Of a stretch of DNA of 38,084 nucleotides, positions 1 to 7,956 are shown in pieces. Source of the stretch: Spirochaetales bacterium (GTDB taxonomy: Bacteria; Spirochaetota; Spirochaetia; SZUA-6; RPPD01). The position numbers and the translations under genes were made by a program. The notes beneath the pieces are model-generated. The model ran no database searches and was not told the origin of the DNA. It saw only the letters and a list, made by a program, of their open reading frames with translations. The stretch lies in contig JAFGSW010000013.1 of assembly GCA_016934415.1 (NCBI GenBank), forward strand, positions 1 to 38,084, written 5' to 3'. Each line of letters starts with the position of its first letter. Position 1 is the first letter of the stretch.

Positions 1-82
1 TATATATTTAAATATAGGATAAGAAAATATTTTTTTAGGTGATTTCAGTTTTTTTTTTTGTTGGTTTTTCCCTTTTTCTTTG

Positions 83-88
83 TATGAT
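83..88 (+). promoter_or_regulatory. Possible dnaA promoter -10 in AT-rich leader
   Basis: TATGAT (83-88) lies about 70 bases before the dnaA start, with a weak -35-like TTGGTT at 61-66 and a 16-base spacer. The first 110 bases of the window are extremely A/T-rich with long T runs, so a chance match is likely. This is the best promoter-like pair I see before dnaA. Confidence 0.3.
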
Positions 89-114
89 TTTTTAGACAAG
101 AAGAATAATATACT

Positions 115-123
115 TGTGGATAA
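115..123 (-). promoter_or_regulatory. DnaA box upstream of dnaA
   Basis: TGTGGATAA on + reads TTATCCACA on -, a perfect match to the consensus DnaA box TTWTNCACA. It sits between the AT-rich leader and the dnaA start codon at 160. It could serve dnaA autoregulation, be part of a bipartite origin together with the boxes in the dnaA-dnaN gap, or both. Confidence 0.7.
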
Positions 124-159
124 ATTGTTAATTTCTTGTTCTGGAAATGGAAAGATGTT

Positions 160-1551
160 ATGCCGACCGCTACCTGGGATTACGAAGTTTTTTGGAAAGA
201 GACTATTTCATTACTCAGAAAAGAATTATCAGAACAAGAATTCATCATGTGGTTTAACAATATGCATTATCTCTCGTCAGCCGAGGCGGAGATAACGCTC
301 TCAGTTCCTTCGTCGTTTTATAAAGACCAGATTATCAAGCGATACCTCCCGCATATTGAGGAAAAGCTTGCCGCTTTATCCGGGAACCAAATAAAAATAT
401 CGTTCAAAATCGTGTCAACAAAGGTAGCCAAATCCGGAGGGAAAGAGACCAACGACGGCCGTGAAAAAGAGCCCGCGTCGGCCACCATACCCGAAAAAAA
501 GACCGTCCATTCGCATCCCAAGCTCAATGGTGAATACAGCTTCGATAAATTCGTTATCGGGGAAAACAATTCATTCGCCGCCAATGCGGCCTTCGCTATC
601 GCCAAAAATCCGGGCACGGCCTATAACCCATGCCTGATCTACGGCGGCGTAGGACTGGGAAAAACCCACCTCATCCAGGCCATCGGCAATCAGGCTTATA
701 ATGATTTTCAGAACCTGAACATCGCCTACGTCACGGCCGAGGAATTTACCAATGAGTTCATCTTTTCTATAAAAGAGAAAGGGATGCCCAGGTTTAAAAA
801 CAAATACCGAAAAGTGGATATCCTGCTCATCGACGACATCCATTTCCTGCCCGGAAAAGTTGAAACGCAGGAAGAGCTCTTTCACACCTTCAATGCCTTG
901 TACGAGGCGAATAAGCAAATGGTCTTCACCTGCGACCGTCCGGTCTCTGAGTTGAAGACTCTCTCAGACCGCCTGCGCAGCAGGTTCGAGCGCGGCTTGA
1001 ACGTGGATCTCCAGCCTCCCAACTATGAAACGCGAATGGCCATTCTCAGACAGAAAATCGAGGGGAAGAAGGCGGAAATACCGAACGAGGTCATTGAACT
1101 GATCTGCAAGAACGTCACCACCAATGTCCGCGACCTTGAAAAAGCCCTGACCAAACTCCTCGCCTACGCAGATTTAGTGAATAAGAAAATCACCCTGGAA
1201 ATCGCCCAGAGGCAACTCAAGGATTTTTTTGCTCAGCCTCTGCAGCGAAACATCACCTTCGACCTCATTCAGCGGATCGTGGCCGAATACTTCGGGCTTT
1301 CGAGCAATGAGTTGAAAAGCAAAAAACGCACCAAAGCCATCGCCCTCCCGCGCCAGATCGCCATGTACATCGCCAGGGAAATAACCGAATATTCCACGAC
1401 GGAGGTAGGCCTTAATTTCGGCGGTCGCGACCACACCACCGTCATGCACGCCTGCCAGAAAATAGAAAACGAGCTCAAAACCGACGCCACCCTCGAACCG
1501 ACCATTCAGCACCTTATAAGGACAATTAAAGAGTTCAAAACAAACATATAG
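160..1551 (+). CDS. dnaA: Chromosomal replication initiator protein DnaA
   Basis: DnaA binds DnaA boxes at oriC, unwinds the duplex and helps load the replicative helicase. The 463-residue product has the full family layout: an N-terminal domain I (WDYEVFWKE), a polar linker (about 90-125), an AAA+ domain with Walker A GGVGLGKT (about 162-169) and Walker B LLIDDIHF (about 222-229), the sensor/arginine-finger stretch RLRSRFERGL, and the C-terminal DNA-binding signature GGRDHTTVMHACQKIE at about 421-436. The reading frame is open to a TTG at 136, but I chose ATG 160 because the protein then starts MPTATWDYEVFW, as typical DnaA N-termini do. The Shine-Dalgarno is weak (GGAAAG). It is first in a + strand run dnaA-dnaN-recF-dciA. 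A DnaA box just upstream suggests autoregulation. Confidence 0.98.
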   Translation: MPTATWDYEVFWKETISLLRKELSEQEFIMWFNNMHYLSSAEAEITLSVPSSFYKDQIIKRYLPHIEEKLAALSGNQIKISFKIVSTKVAKSGGKETNDGREKEPASATIPEKKTVHSHPKLNGEYSFDKFVIGENNSFAANAAFAIAKNPGTAYNPCLIYGGVGLGKTHLIQAIGNQAYNDFQNLNIAYVTAEEFTNEFIFSIKEKGMPRFKNKYRKVDILLIDDIHFLPGKVETQEELFHTFNALYEANKQMVFTCDRPVSELKTLSDRLRSRFERGLNVDLQPPNYETRMAILRQKIEGKKAEIPNEVIELICKNVTTNVRDLEKALTKLLAYADLVNKKITLEIAQRQLKDFFAQPLQRNITFDLIQRIVAEYFGLSSNELKSKKRTKAIALPRQIAMYIAREITEYSTTEVGLNFGGRDHTTVMHACQKIENELKTDATLEPTIQHLIRTIKEFKTNI

Positions 1552-1656
1552 AAACATGTTATTTCTTTGAGAGCTAAACCGGTACATTCAGCCGACAATA
1601 CGTTCAATTCAACCCTACAGTTAATAAATGCACAACTTGTTGAAAACTCTCAAAAA

Positions 1657-1665
1657 TTATCCACA
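1657..1665 (+). promoter_or_regulatory. DnaA box in dnaA-dnaN gap
   Basis: TTATCCACA is a perfect consensus DnaA box, 106 bases after the dnaA stop codon. It faces the opposite way to the box at 115-123, so the pair flanks dnaA in inverted orientation. Confidence 0.75.
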
Positions 1666-1718
1666 TGATATTTCTTTATTTTATAAAAAAATAATTGAAT
1701 TATTGACATATTTTGTGA

Positions 1719-1739
1719 TACTACTAGAGCTACTACTAG
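1719..1739 (-). repeat. Direct repeat TACTACTAG x2, DnaA-trio-like
   Basis: TACTACTAG occurs at 1719-1727 and again at 1731-1739, separated by AGC. On the - strand this reads as TAG TAG TAG CTC TAG TAG TA. The DnaA-trio described in Bacillus subtilis is a repeat of 5'-TA(G/A) triplets next to DnaA boxes that promotes strand opening. No DnaA box lies at the expected short distance on the dnaN side, so the match is suggestive only. Confidence 0.4.
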
Positions 1740-1766
1740 TTTATAGAATACATAGGGAGATTGAAG

Positions 1767-2873
1767 ATGAAGTTCACTTGTGAAAAAGAACCTCTTCTGA
1801 GGGAAATGCTGATCGCCCACGACACCATTTCCACCAAGAGCACCATCTCTATTCTCTCTAATGTACTCTTCATTGCTGAAAAAAACAGTTTGAAAATCAT
1901 GGCTACCGATTTGAAGGTGTCTTTTTCTTCAAGCGTCGCCATTCAGATGAAACAAGCGGGAACCATTGTCTGTTTCTGCGATCGGTTAATGGAAATACTC
2001 CGCTCCTTGCCCGACGGAGAAATTGATTTTTCGCTCGATGAAAACCAGGTTCTTTCGATAGTCCCCCGCACGACCAAAGCAAGTTTCCGTCTGAAATGCA
2101 TTTCGGCTGACAAATTCCCCGCTCAACAGGAAGTGGAAGAGAAACAATTTGTCGAATTCGCGCAGAAAGATTTTATCGATATGATTCATAAAACCATTTA
2201 CGCGATTTCAGACGATGAAACTCGATTTTTCCTCAATGGCGTATTTTTCGAAAAAGGCGAGGGGCAACTGAACATGGTCGCTTCCGATGGGAGACGGCTT
2301 GCTCTCATTACGAAGAACGCGGAGAAAGTGAGCGGAAATTTCCCCGGCGTCATCATTCCCCCCAAGATTCTCAATATCGTCAGGAAAAACGCCAGCGGGG
2401 AGGGAAATTTCCAATTCGCGATCACCGAAAAAAACATTTTCATTAAGCTTGAGAACCGGCTTTTTTCATCGAATTTGATCGAAGGAAAGTTTCCGAATTA
2501 CCAGAAGATAATTCCGGAAAAAAACGATCACAGAGTGCATGTGAAGCGGAAGACTCTGGAGGAATCGCTGAAACGGGTTTCCATTCTTATCGAGAATAAA
2601 ACGCGCAGTGTTTTATTTCAGTTCGGCGATAAAAACCTCGTCATCAGCTCTGAAGAAAGCGAGATCGGAAAAGCTCAAGAAGAAATCGTGTGCGATTACA
2701 CAGGTCCCGAGATCGTCATTACGTTCAATTATTTTTATCTGCTCGAGCCGCTTCGCGTGATCGAAGACGAAACGGTGGAGATCGAATTCAATGACGCGCG
2801 AAGGGCCGTCATTCTTCACCCGCAGGGGAACCATTCGTATTTTAACATTATTATGCCCCTGCAAGGAGAATAA
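1767..2873 (+). CDS. dnaN: DNA polymerase III sliding clamp, beta subunit
   Basis: The beta clamp encircles DNA and tethers polymerase III and repair polymerases. The 368-residue protein has the length and three-domain pattern of the family: it starts MKFTCEKEPLLREML, contains the characteristic domain-2 segment FLNGVFFE...MVASDGRRLAL (about 156-180), and ends with the hydrophobic tail YFNIIMPLQGE. An in-frame TTG lies at 1761, but AGGGAG at 1754-1759 is seven bases from ATG 1767 and only one base from the TTG, so I use the ATG. The stop codon TAA overlaps the recF ATG by one base (2873), which indicates translational coupling. Confidence 0.98.
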   Translation: MKFTCEKEPLLREMLIAHDTISTKSTISILSNVLFIAEKNSLKIMATDLKVSFSSSVAIQMKQAGTIVCFCDRLMEILRSLPDGEIDFSLDENQVLSIVPRTTKASFRLKCISADKFPAQQEVEEKQFVEFAQKDFIDMIHKTIYAISDDETRFFLNGVFFEKGEGQLNMVASDGRRLALITKNAEKVSGNFPGVIIPPKILNIVRKNASGEGNFQFAITEKNIFIKLENRLFSSNLIEGKFPNYQKIIPEKNDHRVHVKRKTLEESLKRVSILIENKTRSVLFQFGDKNLVISSEESEIGKAQEEIVCDYTGPEIVITFNYFYLLEPLRVIEDETVEIEFNDARRAVILHPQGNHSYFNIIMPLQGE

Positions 2874-3976
2874 TGGGTTTTTCAACCCTCTCCGTTTACC
2901 AATTTAGAAATTTGGTCAGTGACACGTTCTCGTTCTCCTCGAAAGAAATATTTCTTATCGGCGAAAACGGTCAGGGAAAAACGAACTGCCTCGAAGCCCT
3001 TTACCTGTTGTGCTACGGGTCGTCGTTTCGGACGAGGATCGATTCGCTTCTCATTCAAAGCGGTGCCAACGAAGCGTCTGTGGCCGGTCAATATTCCTCG
3101 GATGAAGGAATGGCGCACGAAATTTCCGTTATTTTAAAAAATCCGGGTTTGAAGGAAATCCGGATGAACGGAAAAAGGGTGGCCGATCGGAAGGAAATCT
3201 TGCTTTCGATACCGTGTGTTGTATTTTCTCATGATGATTTGGAGTTTGTAAGCGGTTCGCCCGCCAAAAAGCGGGGATTTTTCAATCAGACCCTCTGTAT
3301 GTACGACCTTCATTATCTGGAGCTCCTGAGAAACTATAAACGTGTTTTATTCCAGAGAAACTCGAGCCTCAAACAGCGTTCGTTGGATATGCTCCCGGTA
3401 TACAACAGCCAACTCGTTGAGTGGGGCTTCGAGATACAGACGAAGCGCTCCAATCTCATGGGAATTTTTAATTCCATCGTGAAAAGATATTTTCGCGACA
3501 TCGCTCGCCTGCCATGCGATATCGAAATCAAGTACCGGCCGTCCTGGAGGGGCTGCACCACCCGCCAAGCCTGCCTTGAATGGCTTCGGGGAAGAGAGGC
3601 CGAAGATTGTGCGTTTCGTACAACGACCTCCGGGCCTCACCGTGACCAATTCGTCTATATGTACGGGAACGACGATTTTTGCCAAAAAGCTTCCACTGGA
3701 CAGCTTCGGCTCCTCTCCATCATTCTCCGGGTTGCACAAGCCGGTTTTTTTACGGACAATACGGGAAAGAAGCCGGTCTTGCTCCTGGACGACGTGCTTC
3801 TGGAGCTTGATGCGGGGCGGCGGGAGCTTTTCGTGAAAAGTCTTCCCGCCTATGATCAGGCGTTTTTCACCTTTCTGCCGGATGAGGATTTCGGAAGGTA
3901 TCGAAAAGAGACAACCGCCTTTCGCCGTGTCGGAGAAGGGAAAATACGGGGATGGAACGAGCCGGAGATATTTTAA
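2873..3976 (+). CDS. recF: DNA replication and repair protein RecF
   Basis: RecF is an SMC/ABC-type ATPase that helps load RecA at gaps together with RecO and RecR. The 367-residue product has Walker A GENGQGKT at residues 30-37, the N-terminal signature LSVYQFRNL, and the C-terminal Walker B stretch PVLLLDDVLLELD (about 300-312) followed by the sensor-like AFFTFLPDE. Its ATG overlaps the dnaN stop, and its last 25 bases overlap the next gene, so dnaN-recF-dciA form a tightly coupled operon. Confidence 0.97.
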   Translation: MGFSTLSVYQFRNLVSDTFSFSSKEIFLIGENGQGKTNCLEALYLLCYGSSFRTRIDSLLIQSGANEASVAGQYSSDEGMAHEISVILKNPGLKEIRMNGKRVADRKEILLSIPCVVFSHDDLEFVSGSPAKKRGFFNQTLCMYDLHYLELLRNYKRVLFQRNSSLKQRSLDMLPVYNSQLVEWGFEIQTKRSNLMGIFNSIVKRYFRDIARLPCDIEIKYRPSWRGCTTRQACLEWLRGREAEDCAFRTTTSGPHRDQFVYMYGNDDFCQKASTGQLRLLSIILRVAQAGFFTDNTGKKPVLLLDDVLLELDAGRRELFVKSLPAYDQAFFTFLPDEDFGRYRKETTAFRRVGEGKIRGWNEPEIF

Positions 3977-4416
3977 GGGATGCATTCATTCCTCCCGCAG
4001 ACGGAGCGGCCGCCAGGTACCTTCCTCTATTCAGAAACTGGCGTTCGATCGTCGGGAAGGGTTTGGAAAATCGTCTCATGCTTCGCGATATCCGGAAAGA
4101 TGCGCTTGTGGTGGAAGTGGCCCATCCCGGCTGGTTGCAGGCCGTGATTTTGCGGAAAAAGGTCATTCTCAAACGGATTAACGGCCTCTATCCCGGAATC
4201 GGAATCAAGGAAATCAAGGTAAGAATTGTGAAGAAGCCCGCCCCACGGGTGGTTTTTTCCGGGAAGCGGGGCCTCCCTGCGTCCGAGGTTCCCGAGAAAC
4301 AGCCGGACACCGGTGAAATCGAAGAACTCCTGTCCTGTCTGAGCGAAAATGAGCTGAAAAAAGCCTTAAAAAAACTCTATACCGCGCATACCAAGCGGAG
4401 ATCCCGACGAAATTGA
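3952..4416 (+). CDS. DUF721 (DciA-type) protein
   Basis: The DUF721 family includes DciA, the ancestral loader or operator of the replicative helicase DnaB in bacteria that lack DnaC/DnaI. The 154-residue product carries the compact DUF721 fold: a helix with W at LFRNWRSIVGKGL (about 27-39), then beta segments DALVVEVAHPGWLQAVILRKKVILKRIN (about 49-76). A charged, probably disordered tail follows. The start ATG lies inside the end of recF (25-base overlap) with AAGGGA at 3936-3941 as likely ribosome binding site. Position directly after recF at the origin locus is a common context for DciA. Assignment to DUF721 is solid; the helicase-loading role is inferred from the family. Confidence 0.88.
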   Translation: MERAGDILRDAFIPPADGAAARYLPLFRNWRSIVGKGLENRLMLRDIRKDALVVEVAHPGWLQAVILRKKVILKRINGLYPGIGIKEIKVRIVKKPAPRVVFSGKRGLPASEVPEKQPDTGEIEELLSCLSENELKKALKKLYTAHTKRRSRRN

Positions 4417-4464
4417 AAACCTAAATACAGAGCGAACGATTCTCAGACGCTTCTTTCAAGTGAC

Positions 4465-4481
4465 GAAAACACGCGGTTTTC
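4465..4481 (+). terminator. Weak hairpin after dciA
   Basis: GAAAAC at 4465-4470 pairs perfectly with GTTTTC at 4476-4481 across a five-base loop. It lies 48 bases after the dciA stop and before the rpmH promoter. There is no T run after it, so any terminator or attenuator role is weakly supported. Confidence 0.25.
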
Positions 4482-4497
4482 AATGCAAGAGTCAAGG

Positions 4498-4526
4498 TTG
4501 ACATTGGCGATATAAATAAGTATACT
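4498..4526 (+). promoter_or_regulatory. Strong sigma70-type promoter of rpmH
   Basis: A perfect -35 TTGACA (4498-4503), a 17-base spacer and a -10 TATACT (4521-4526, one mismatch to TATAAT) lie 60 bases before the rpmH start. This is the best promoter match I found in the window. It fits the high expression needed for a ribosomal protein and would drive rpmH-rnpA-yidD-yidC-jag. Confidence 0.85.
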
Positions 4527-4586
4527 CATTTACCCTTTACGGAAGACTCGAAACGGAAATCCGGTTCGCACTATAGGAGTTTCTGC

Positions 4587-4742
4587 ATGAAACGGACATA
4601 TCAGCCCAGTAGAACGAGAAGAAACCGGACATGGGGGTTCCGCGCGCGTATGGCGACGAAAGGCGGAAGGCTCGTGTTGAAGCGGCGTAGGAGAAAAGGC
4701 CGGGCGAAGCTCTCGGTATCAGATGAGAAAAAGCCTTACTAG
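4587..4742 (+). CDS. rpmH: 50S ribosomal protein L34
   Basis: The 51-residue, highly basic product starts [20 protein letters not shown] and contains the L34 signature [19 protein letters not shown]. Normal L34 is 44-47 residues; here a short tail (SVSDEKKPY) extends it. AGGAG at 4575-4579 is a good ribosome binding site seven bases before the ATG. The last 20 bases overlap rnpA in another frame, so the tail exists because the stop codon lies inside rnpA. Confidence 0.96.
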   Translation: MKRTYQPSRTRRNRTWGFRARMATKGGRLVLKRRRRKGRAKLSVSDEKKPY

Positions 4743-5079
4743 AAACGAAAGGCTTTCCGGAAAACGCGAAATTGAAGAGCTTTTTGCACAAGCGGACAGG
4801 TTTGAAGCGGGAACGGTCAGATTGCTTGTGCGGCTCAACGGTCGCCGCTTCAACCGTATTTTAACGACCGCACGGCGCGGTTTTTCGAGCGCGCCCGCCA
4901 GAAATCGTCAAAAGAGGATTCTCCGGGAAATATACCGAAACTGCAAGCACGACTTGAAACAGGGTTTCGATCTTGCCTTCATTCTCATGAGAGAGGAATC
5001 TTCTTTGGGCTCTTTCAACGACCTGCGCGAAACAGTCGTGCGTCTGCTCAGGCGTGCCGGGCTTTTCTGCGCGAAGTAA
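4723..5079 (+). CDS. rnpA: Ribonuclease P protein component
   Basis: RnpA is the protein cofactor of RNase P, which matures the 5' ends of tRNAs. The 118-residue product starts with the typical [17 protein letters not shown] and contains the RNR-box segment [14 protein letters not shown] (RNR at 60-62), which contacts the catalytic RNA. The ATG lies inside the end of rpmH (20-base overlap in the +1 frame), so translation is probably coupled to L34. The rpmH-rnpA order is nearly universal, but an overlap is uncommon. Confidence 0.95.
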   Translation: MRKSLTRNERLSGKREIEELFAQADRFEAGTVRLLVRLNGRRFNRILTTARRGFSSAPARNRQKRILREIYRNCKHDLKQGFDLAFILMREESSLGSFNDLRETVVRLLRRAGLFCAK

Positions 5080-5141
5080 GTGAAGCCCCGCCGGGGCGCG
5101 AATTTTCCGGGTTCCATGACTCGACGAAACGGTATACGCTG

Positions 5142-5351
5142 ATGAAATATATTGCGGTTTTTCTGATCACTCTTTACCAGAGAATGCTTTCGCCGCTCTT
5201 TCCCCCCGCCTGCCGTTTCACACCGACGTGTTCTCAATACGCGAAAGAAGCTATTTCGAAATTCGGTTTTTTCAAAGGATTCTGGTTTACCTTGAAGCGC
5301 TTAAGTAAATGCCATCCCTTCCACCCGGGGGGCTACGATCCCGTACCGTAA
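5142..5351 (+). CDS. yidD: Membrane protein insertion efficiency factor YidD
   Basis: YidD is a small membrane-associated protein that assists YidC-dependent insertion. The 69-residue product has the family hallmarks: an N-terminal amphipathic/hydrophobic segment ([16 protein letters not shown]), the cysteine signature [15 protein letters not shown], and the C-terminal [14 protein letters not shown]. No clear Shine-Dalgarno precedes ATG 5142, so expression may depend on readthrough from rnpA 62 bases upstream. It lies between rnpA and yidC as usual. Confidence 0.95.
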   Translation: MKYIAVFLITLYQRMLSPLFPPACRFTPTCSQYAKEAISKFGFFKGFWFTLKRLSKCHPFHPGGYDPVP

Positions 5352-5376
5352 AGTCTGTTTGTGAAAGAGGAAATTC

Positions 5377-7152
5377 ATGGATAAGCGAACGATTATGGCT
5401 TTTGTTATCATTGGGGTGATCTTTGTCGTTGGATTCATATTCGTTCCAATGATTCTGCCAAAGCCGGCGGCTGCGCCTCAGTCGGCGTCCAGTACGGCGC
5501 CCGTGACCACTCCCCCGGCGGAAAGAAAGCCGACGGTCAATGCCGCACCACTCACCACTGCAATCAAGGAAGAAACCGCCACGCTGCACAGTAAAATCTT
5601 CACGGTCACCTTTTCCAATAAAGGAGCGGTCGCCACTTCAATTCTGTTGAACGACCCGGCTAAGGACCCGGACAACACCTTTACTGAAGGCGATATCGAG
5701 ATGGTGTTCGCCTACCGGCAGGACGCGTCCGCTAGAGTCAAGGCCGAGGCGGAATATCCCTTCGCGCTGCATTTCGGCGGCTACCAGACGCCCGCGGCCG
5801 ATGACTTGTACCAGGTGACCCAGGGAGACGGCAAAGTGGAATTTTCCCGCGTCTATGAAATGGCGGTACCGGCCAAAAACGACAAAGGCGAGGACAAGGA
5901 GACCGTGAAGCGGGTCAAGGTGAAAAAAACCTTCAGCCTGGACGACGACCTTTACCTCGTTAAAATGAACGTGAGCCTGGAAAGCGAGGCCAAGGAGGCG
6001 ATCCCGTTCGATTTCAACGGCGTCATGTACACGCTTGGGATCGCGCCGCAGATAGGTCCGGATTTTCCGAATCTGAAGCCCGATGGACAGAGCGATTACC
6101 GGCAGTTCGTCGTTCTCGCGAACAGCGGGAGAAAGGAATTCGGCATGCCTCCCCCGCCGGAGCCGTTCACGGACTCCTTCTCCTGGGCGGCCATCGCGGG
6201 TAAATACTACGCCGTCATTGCCTCGACAAATGCAAACGTCAAGGACCTGATTCTCACGTCCCGGGACGTGAACGTTCCGTTCCAGCATTCGGCCATGTAC
6301 TTTGAACGGAAAAGCGAAGAGACTCAGTTGCGAACGGACGAGTACACCTTCTTCATCGGTCCGAAGAAGCGCGATGTCCTCGATTCTTACCAGAATATGA
6401 AATACGGCGATGTCATGCCGGGGAGCTTTTTGGGGCTCGGGTTCATCGCGGACATCCTCAAGTATCCGCTCGATTTTCTCTACATGCTGGTTCAAAACTA
6501 CGGTGTGGCCATCATCCTCCTCACGCTCCTCATCAAGCTTTTGCTCTTCCCGCTCACCCGCAAGAGTTTCGACTCGATGCAGAAGATGCAGGCGGTCAAT
6601 CCCAAGCTCCAGGAAATCCGCACGAAATACAAGGACAATCCGAAACGGATGAACGAGGAAATGGCGGCATTATACAAGCGCGAGGGGATCAGCCCGCTCG
6701 GCGGCTGTCTGCCCCAACTTCTCCAACTCCCGATTCTTTTTGCGTTGTACCAATTATTGAGCACGCATTTCGCCCTCAAGGGCGCGGTCTTCATTCCCGG
6801 CTGGATTCCCGACCTGTCGGTCCCCGAATTCCTCTGGAAATTCCCCGGCGGTCCGGTCACCATTCCGCTTCTCATCACCCAGTTCACCATTTACGGCATC
6901 AGTCTGTTGCCTTTCATCATGCTCGGCACCCAGCTCCTCTCGACGATGATCACTCAAGGCAAATCCCAGAACGCGGACAGCCGGATGAAATATCTGCCCT
7001 ATATCATGATGGCGCTGTTCTTCTTCATTCTCTACAACATGCCGTCGGGGCTGGTTCTCTATTGGACCGTTCAGAACGTCCTGACCGTCGTCCAGATGCT
7101 CATTCAAAAATATTTTTCCGACCGTAAAAAAAAGATGCAGGCGGCGACCTGA
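5377..7152 (+). CDS. yidC: Membrane protein insertase YidC
   Basis: YidC inserts and folds inner-membrane proteins with or without SecYEG. The 591-residue product has the Gram-negative layout: an N-terminal membrane segment (about 5-27), a proline/alanine linker, a large periplasmic beta-rich domain (about 65-350), then the conserved core with LDFLYMLVQNYGVAIILLTLLIKLLLFPLT from about 363, the cytoplasmic hairpin with MQKMQAVNPKLQEIRTKYKD, and further membrane segments to a basic C-terminus (DRKKKMQAAT). AGAGGAA just before the ATG is a good ribosome binding site. It follows yidD by 25 bases and precedes jag by 27. Confidence 0.98.
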   Translation: MDKRTIMAFVIIGVIFVVGFIFVPMILPKPAAAPQSASSTAPVTTPPAERKPTVNAAPLTTAIKEETATLHSKIFTVTFSNKGAVATSILLNDPAKDPDNTFTEGDIEMVFAYRQDASARVKAEAEYPFALHFGGYQTPAADDLYQVTQGDGKVEFSRVYEMAVPAKNDKGEDKETVKRVKVKKTFSLDDDLYLVKMNVSLESEAKEAIPFDFNGVMYTLGIAPQIGPDFPNLKPDGQSDYRQFVVLANSGRKEFGMPPPPEPFTDSFSWAAIAGKYYAVIASTNANVKDLILTSRDVNVPFQHSAMYFERKSEETQLRTDEYTFFIGPKKRDVLDSYQNMKYGDVMPGSFLGLGFIADILKYPLDFLYMLVQNYGVAIILLTLLIKLLLFPLTRKSFDSMQKMQAVNPKLQEIRTKYKDNPKRMNEEMAALYKREGISPLGGCLPQLLQLPILFALYQLLSTHFALKGAVFIPGWIPDLSVPEFLWKFPGGPVTIPLLITQFTIYGISLLPFIMLGTQLLSTMITQGKSQNADSRMKYLPYIMMALFFFILYNMPSGLVLYWTVQNVLTVVQMLIQKYFSDRKKKMQAAT

Positions 7153-7179
7153 CGAGGCCTGCCGATAAGGAGACGCGAT

Positions 7180-7863
7180 ATGGCTGCGAAGGAATATTTT
7201 GGGATAAACGAGGAAGAGGCGGTTCAGGAAGCCGCCCTCGATCTGGGGATACCCAGAGAAAAGATCCGATACACACTCATCGAGACAAGAAAAAAAGGTC
7301 TCTTCTTTAAAGGCGGAGTTCGTATCGCCGTCCTTGATGAAAACGACGACGATCCCGATGTCGCCGGGGGCGAACCGGCCTTGTCGGGGGAAGAGGCGCG
7401 CGCGAAGGCCGGTGAGGTGGTGGATTTTTTAAACACCTTGATAGGGAAAATGGGAATGTCGGGGACGGCCTGCATCTCCTCGCTTACGGGTGACAAACTC
7501 CTCGTCGCGATCGAGAGCCGCGACTCAAGTCTGCTCATCGGCAAGATGGGCAAAACCCTCGATGCGCTCCAGGTGGTCGCCAATATCGTCGGGCAGAAGG
7601 GCGGCGAACGCCCCCTGCGCGTCATTGTCGACTGCGAGAATTACCGGGAGCGGCGCCAGCAGAAACTCGTCAGTTTCGCCGAGGAAGTGGCCGATCACGT
7701 TCGCCGTACGCGCAGCTCGCGCCTGCTCGAGCCCATGAACCCCTTCGAGCGCCGGTTGGTGCACACCGCGCTTACCCGCTACGAGGATATTGAAACGGTG
7801 AGTGAGGGCGACGGTCTTTATAAACAAATCCGGATCCGGTTCCGCGGTCAGGGCAGACGATAG
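7180..7863 (+). CDS. jag: RNA-binding protein Jag/KhpB (Jag-N, KH, R3H)
   Basis: Jag (KhpB, EloR) is an RNA-binding protein linked to cell elongation and envelope homeostasis in other bacteria. The 227-residue product has a Jag-N domain (about 1-52, with the KKGLFFKGG motif), an acidic linker, a KH domain (about 80-155, with the GKMGKTLDALQ loop) and a C-terminal R3H domain (about 158-225, PMNPFERRLVHTAL). AAGGAG seven bases before ATG 7180 supports the start. In many genomes mnmE follows; here the operon ends at a terminator. Confidence 0.94.
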   Translation: MAAKEYFGINEEEAVQEAALDLGIPREKIRYTLIETRKKGLFFKGGVRIAVLDENDDDPDVAGGEPALSGEEARAKAGEVVDFLNTLIGKMGMSGTACISSLTGDKLLVAIESRDSSLLIGKMGKTLDALQVVANIVGQKGGERPLRVIVDCENYRERRQQKLVSFAEEVADHVRRTRSSRLLEPMNPFERRLVHTALTRYEDIETVSEGDGLYKQIRIRFRGQGRR

Positions 7864-7917
7864 GTCGGAACGCCCGCTCCCGTCCGGGGCGCGGACACAT
7901 TGGTCGATACGGAGAAG

Positions 7918-7956
7918 GCGATGCCGATCCCATGTGAAGGGCGGCGTCGCTTTTTT
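7918..7956 (+). terminator. Rho-independent terminator after jag
   Basis: GCGATGCCG (7918-7926) pairs with CGGCGTCGC (7942-7950) over nine positions with one G-U pair. The loop is 15 bases and the stem is followed directly by six T residues (7951-7956). It ends the rpmH-to-jag operon and overlaps the tail of the convergent mazG gene. Confidence 0.8.

Larger units (their letters stand above)
1552..1766. other. Candidate oriC segment, dnaA-dnaN gap
   Basis: This 215-base AT-rich gap holds a perfect DnaA box TTATCCACA (1657-1665, +), a one-mismatch box TTTTCAACA on the - strand (1638-1646), and a 9-base direct repeat TACTACTAG at 1719-1727 and 1731-1739. Read on -, the repeat is a run of TAG triplets, as in DnaA-trio elements. 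A TTGACA at 1703-1708 has no good -10 at normal spacing; TATAGA (1742-1747) is too far away. AT-rich flanks (1670-1710) could unwind. Location next to dnaA is typical for bacterial origins. The box count is low for a textbook oriC, so the box upstream of dnaA may also belong to the origin. Confidence 0.55.

Noticed and set aside
1703..1708. TTGACA as a dnaN promoter -35
   Set aside because: No -10 hexamer is found at 15-19 bases; TATAGA at 1742 is 33 bases away. I kept it only as a note within the origin segment.
6410..6652. 80-codon frame inside yidC
   Set aside because: It is serine/arginine-rich out-of-frame translation of the conserved YidC core.
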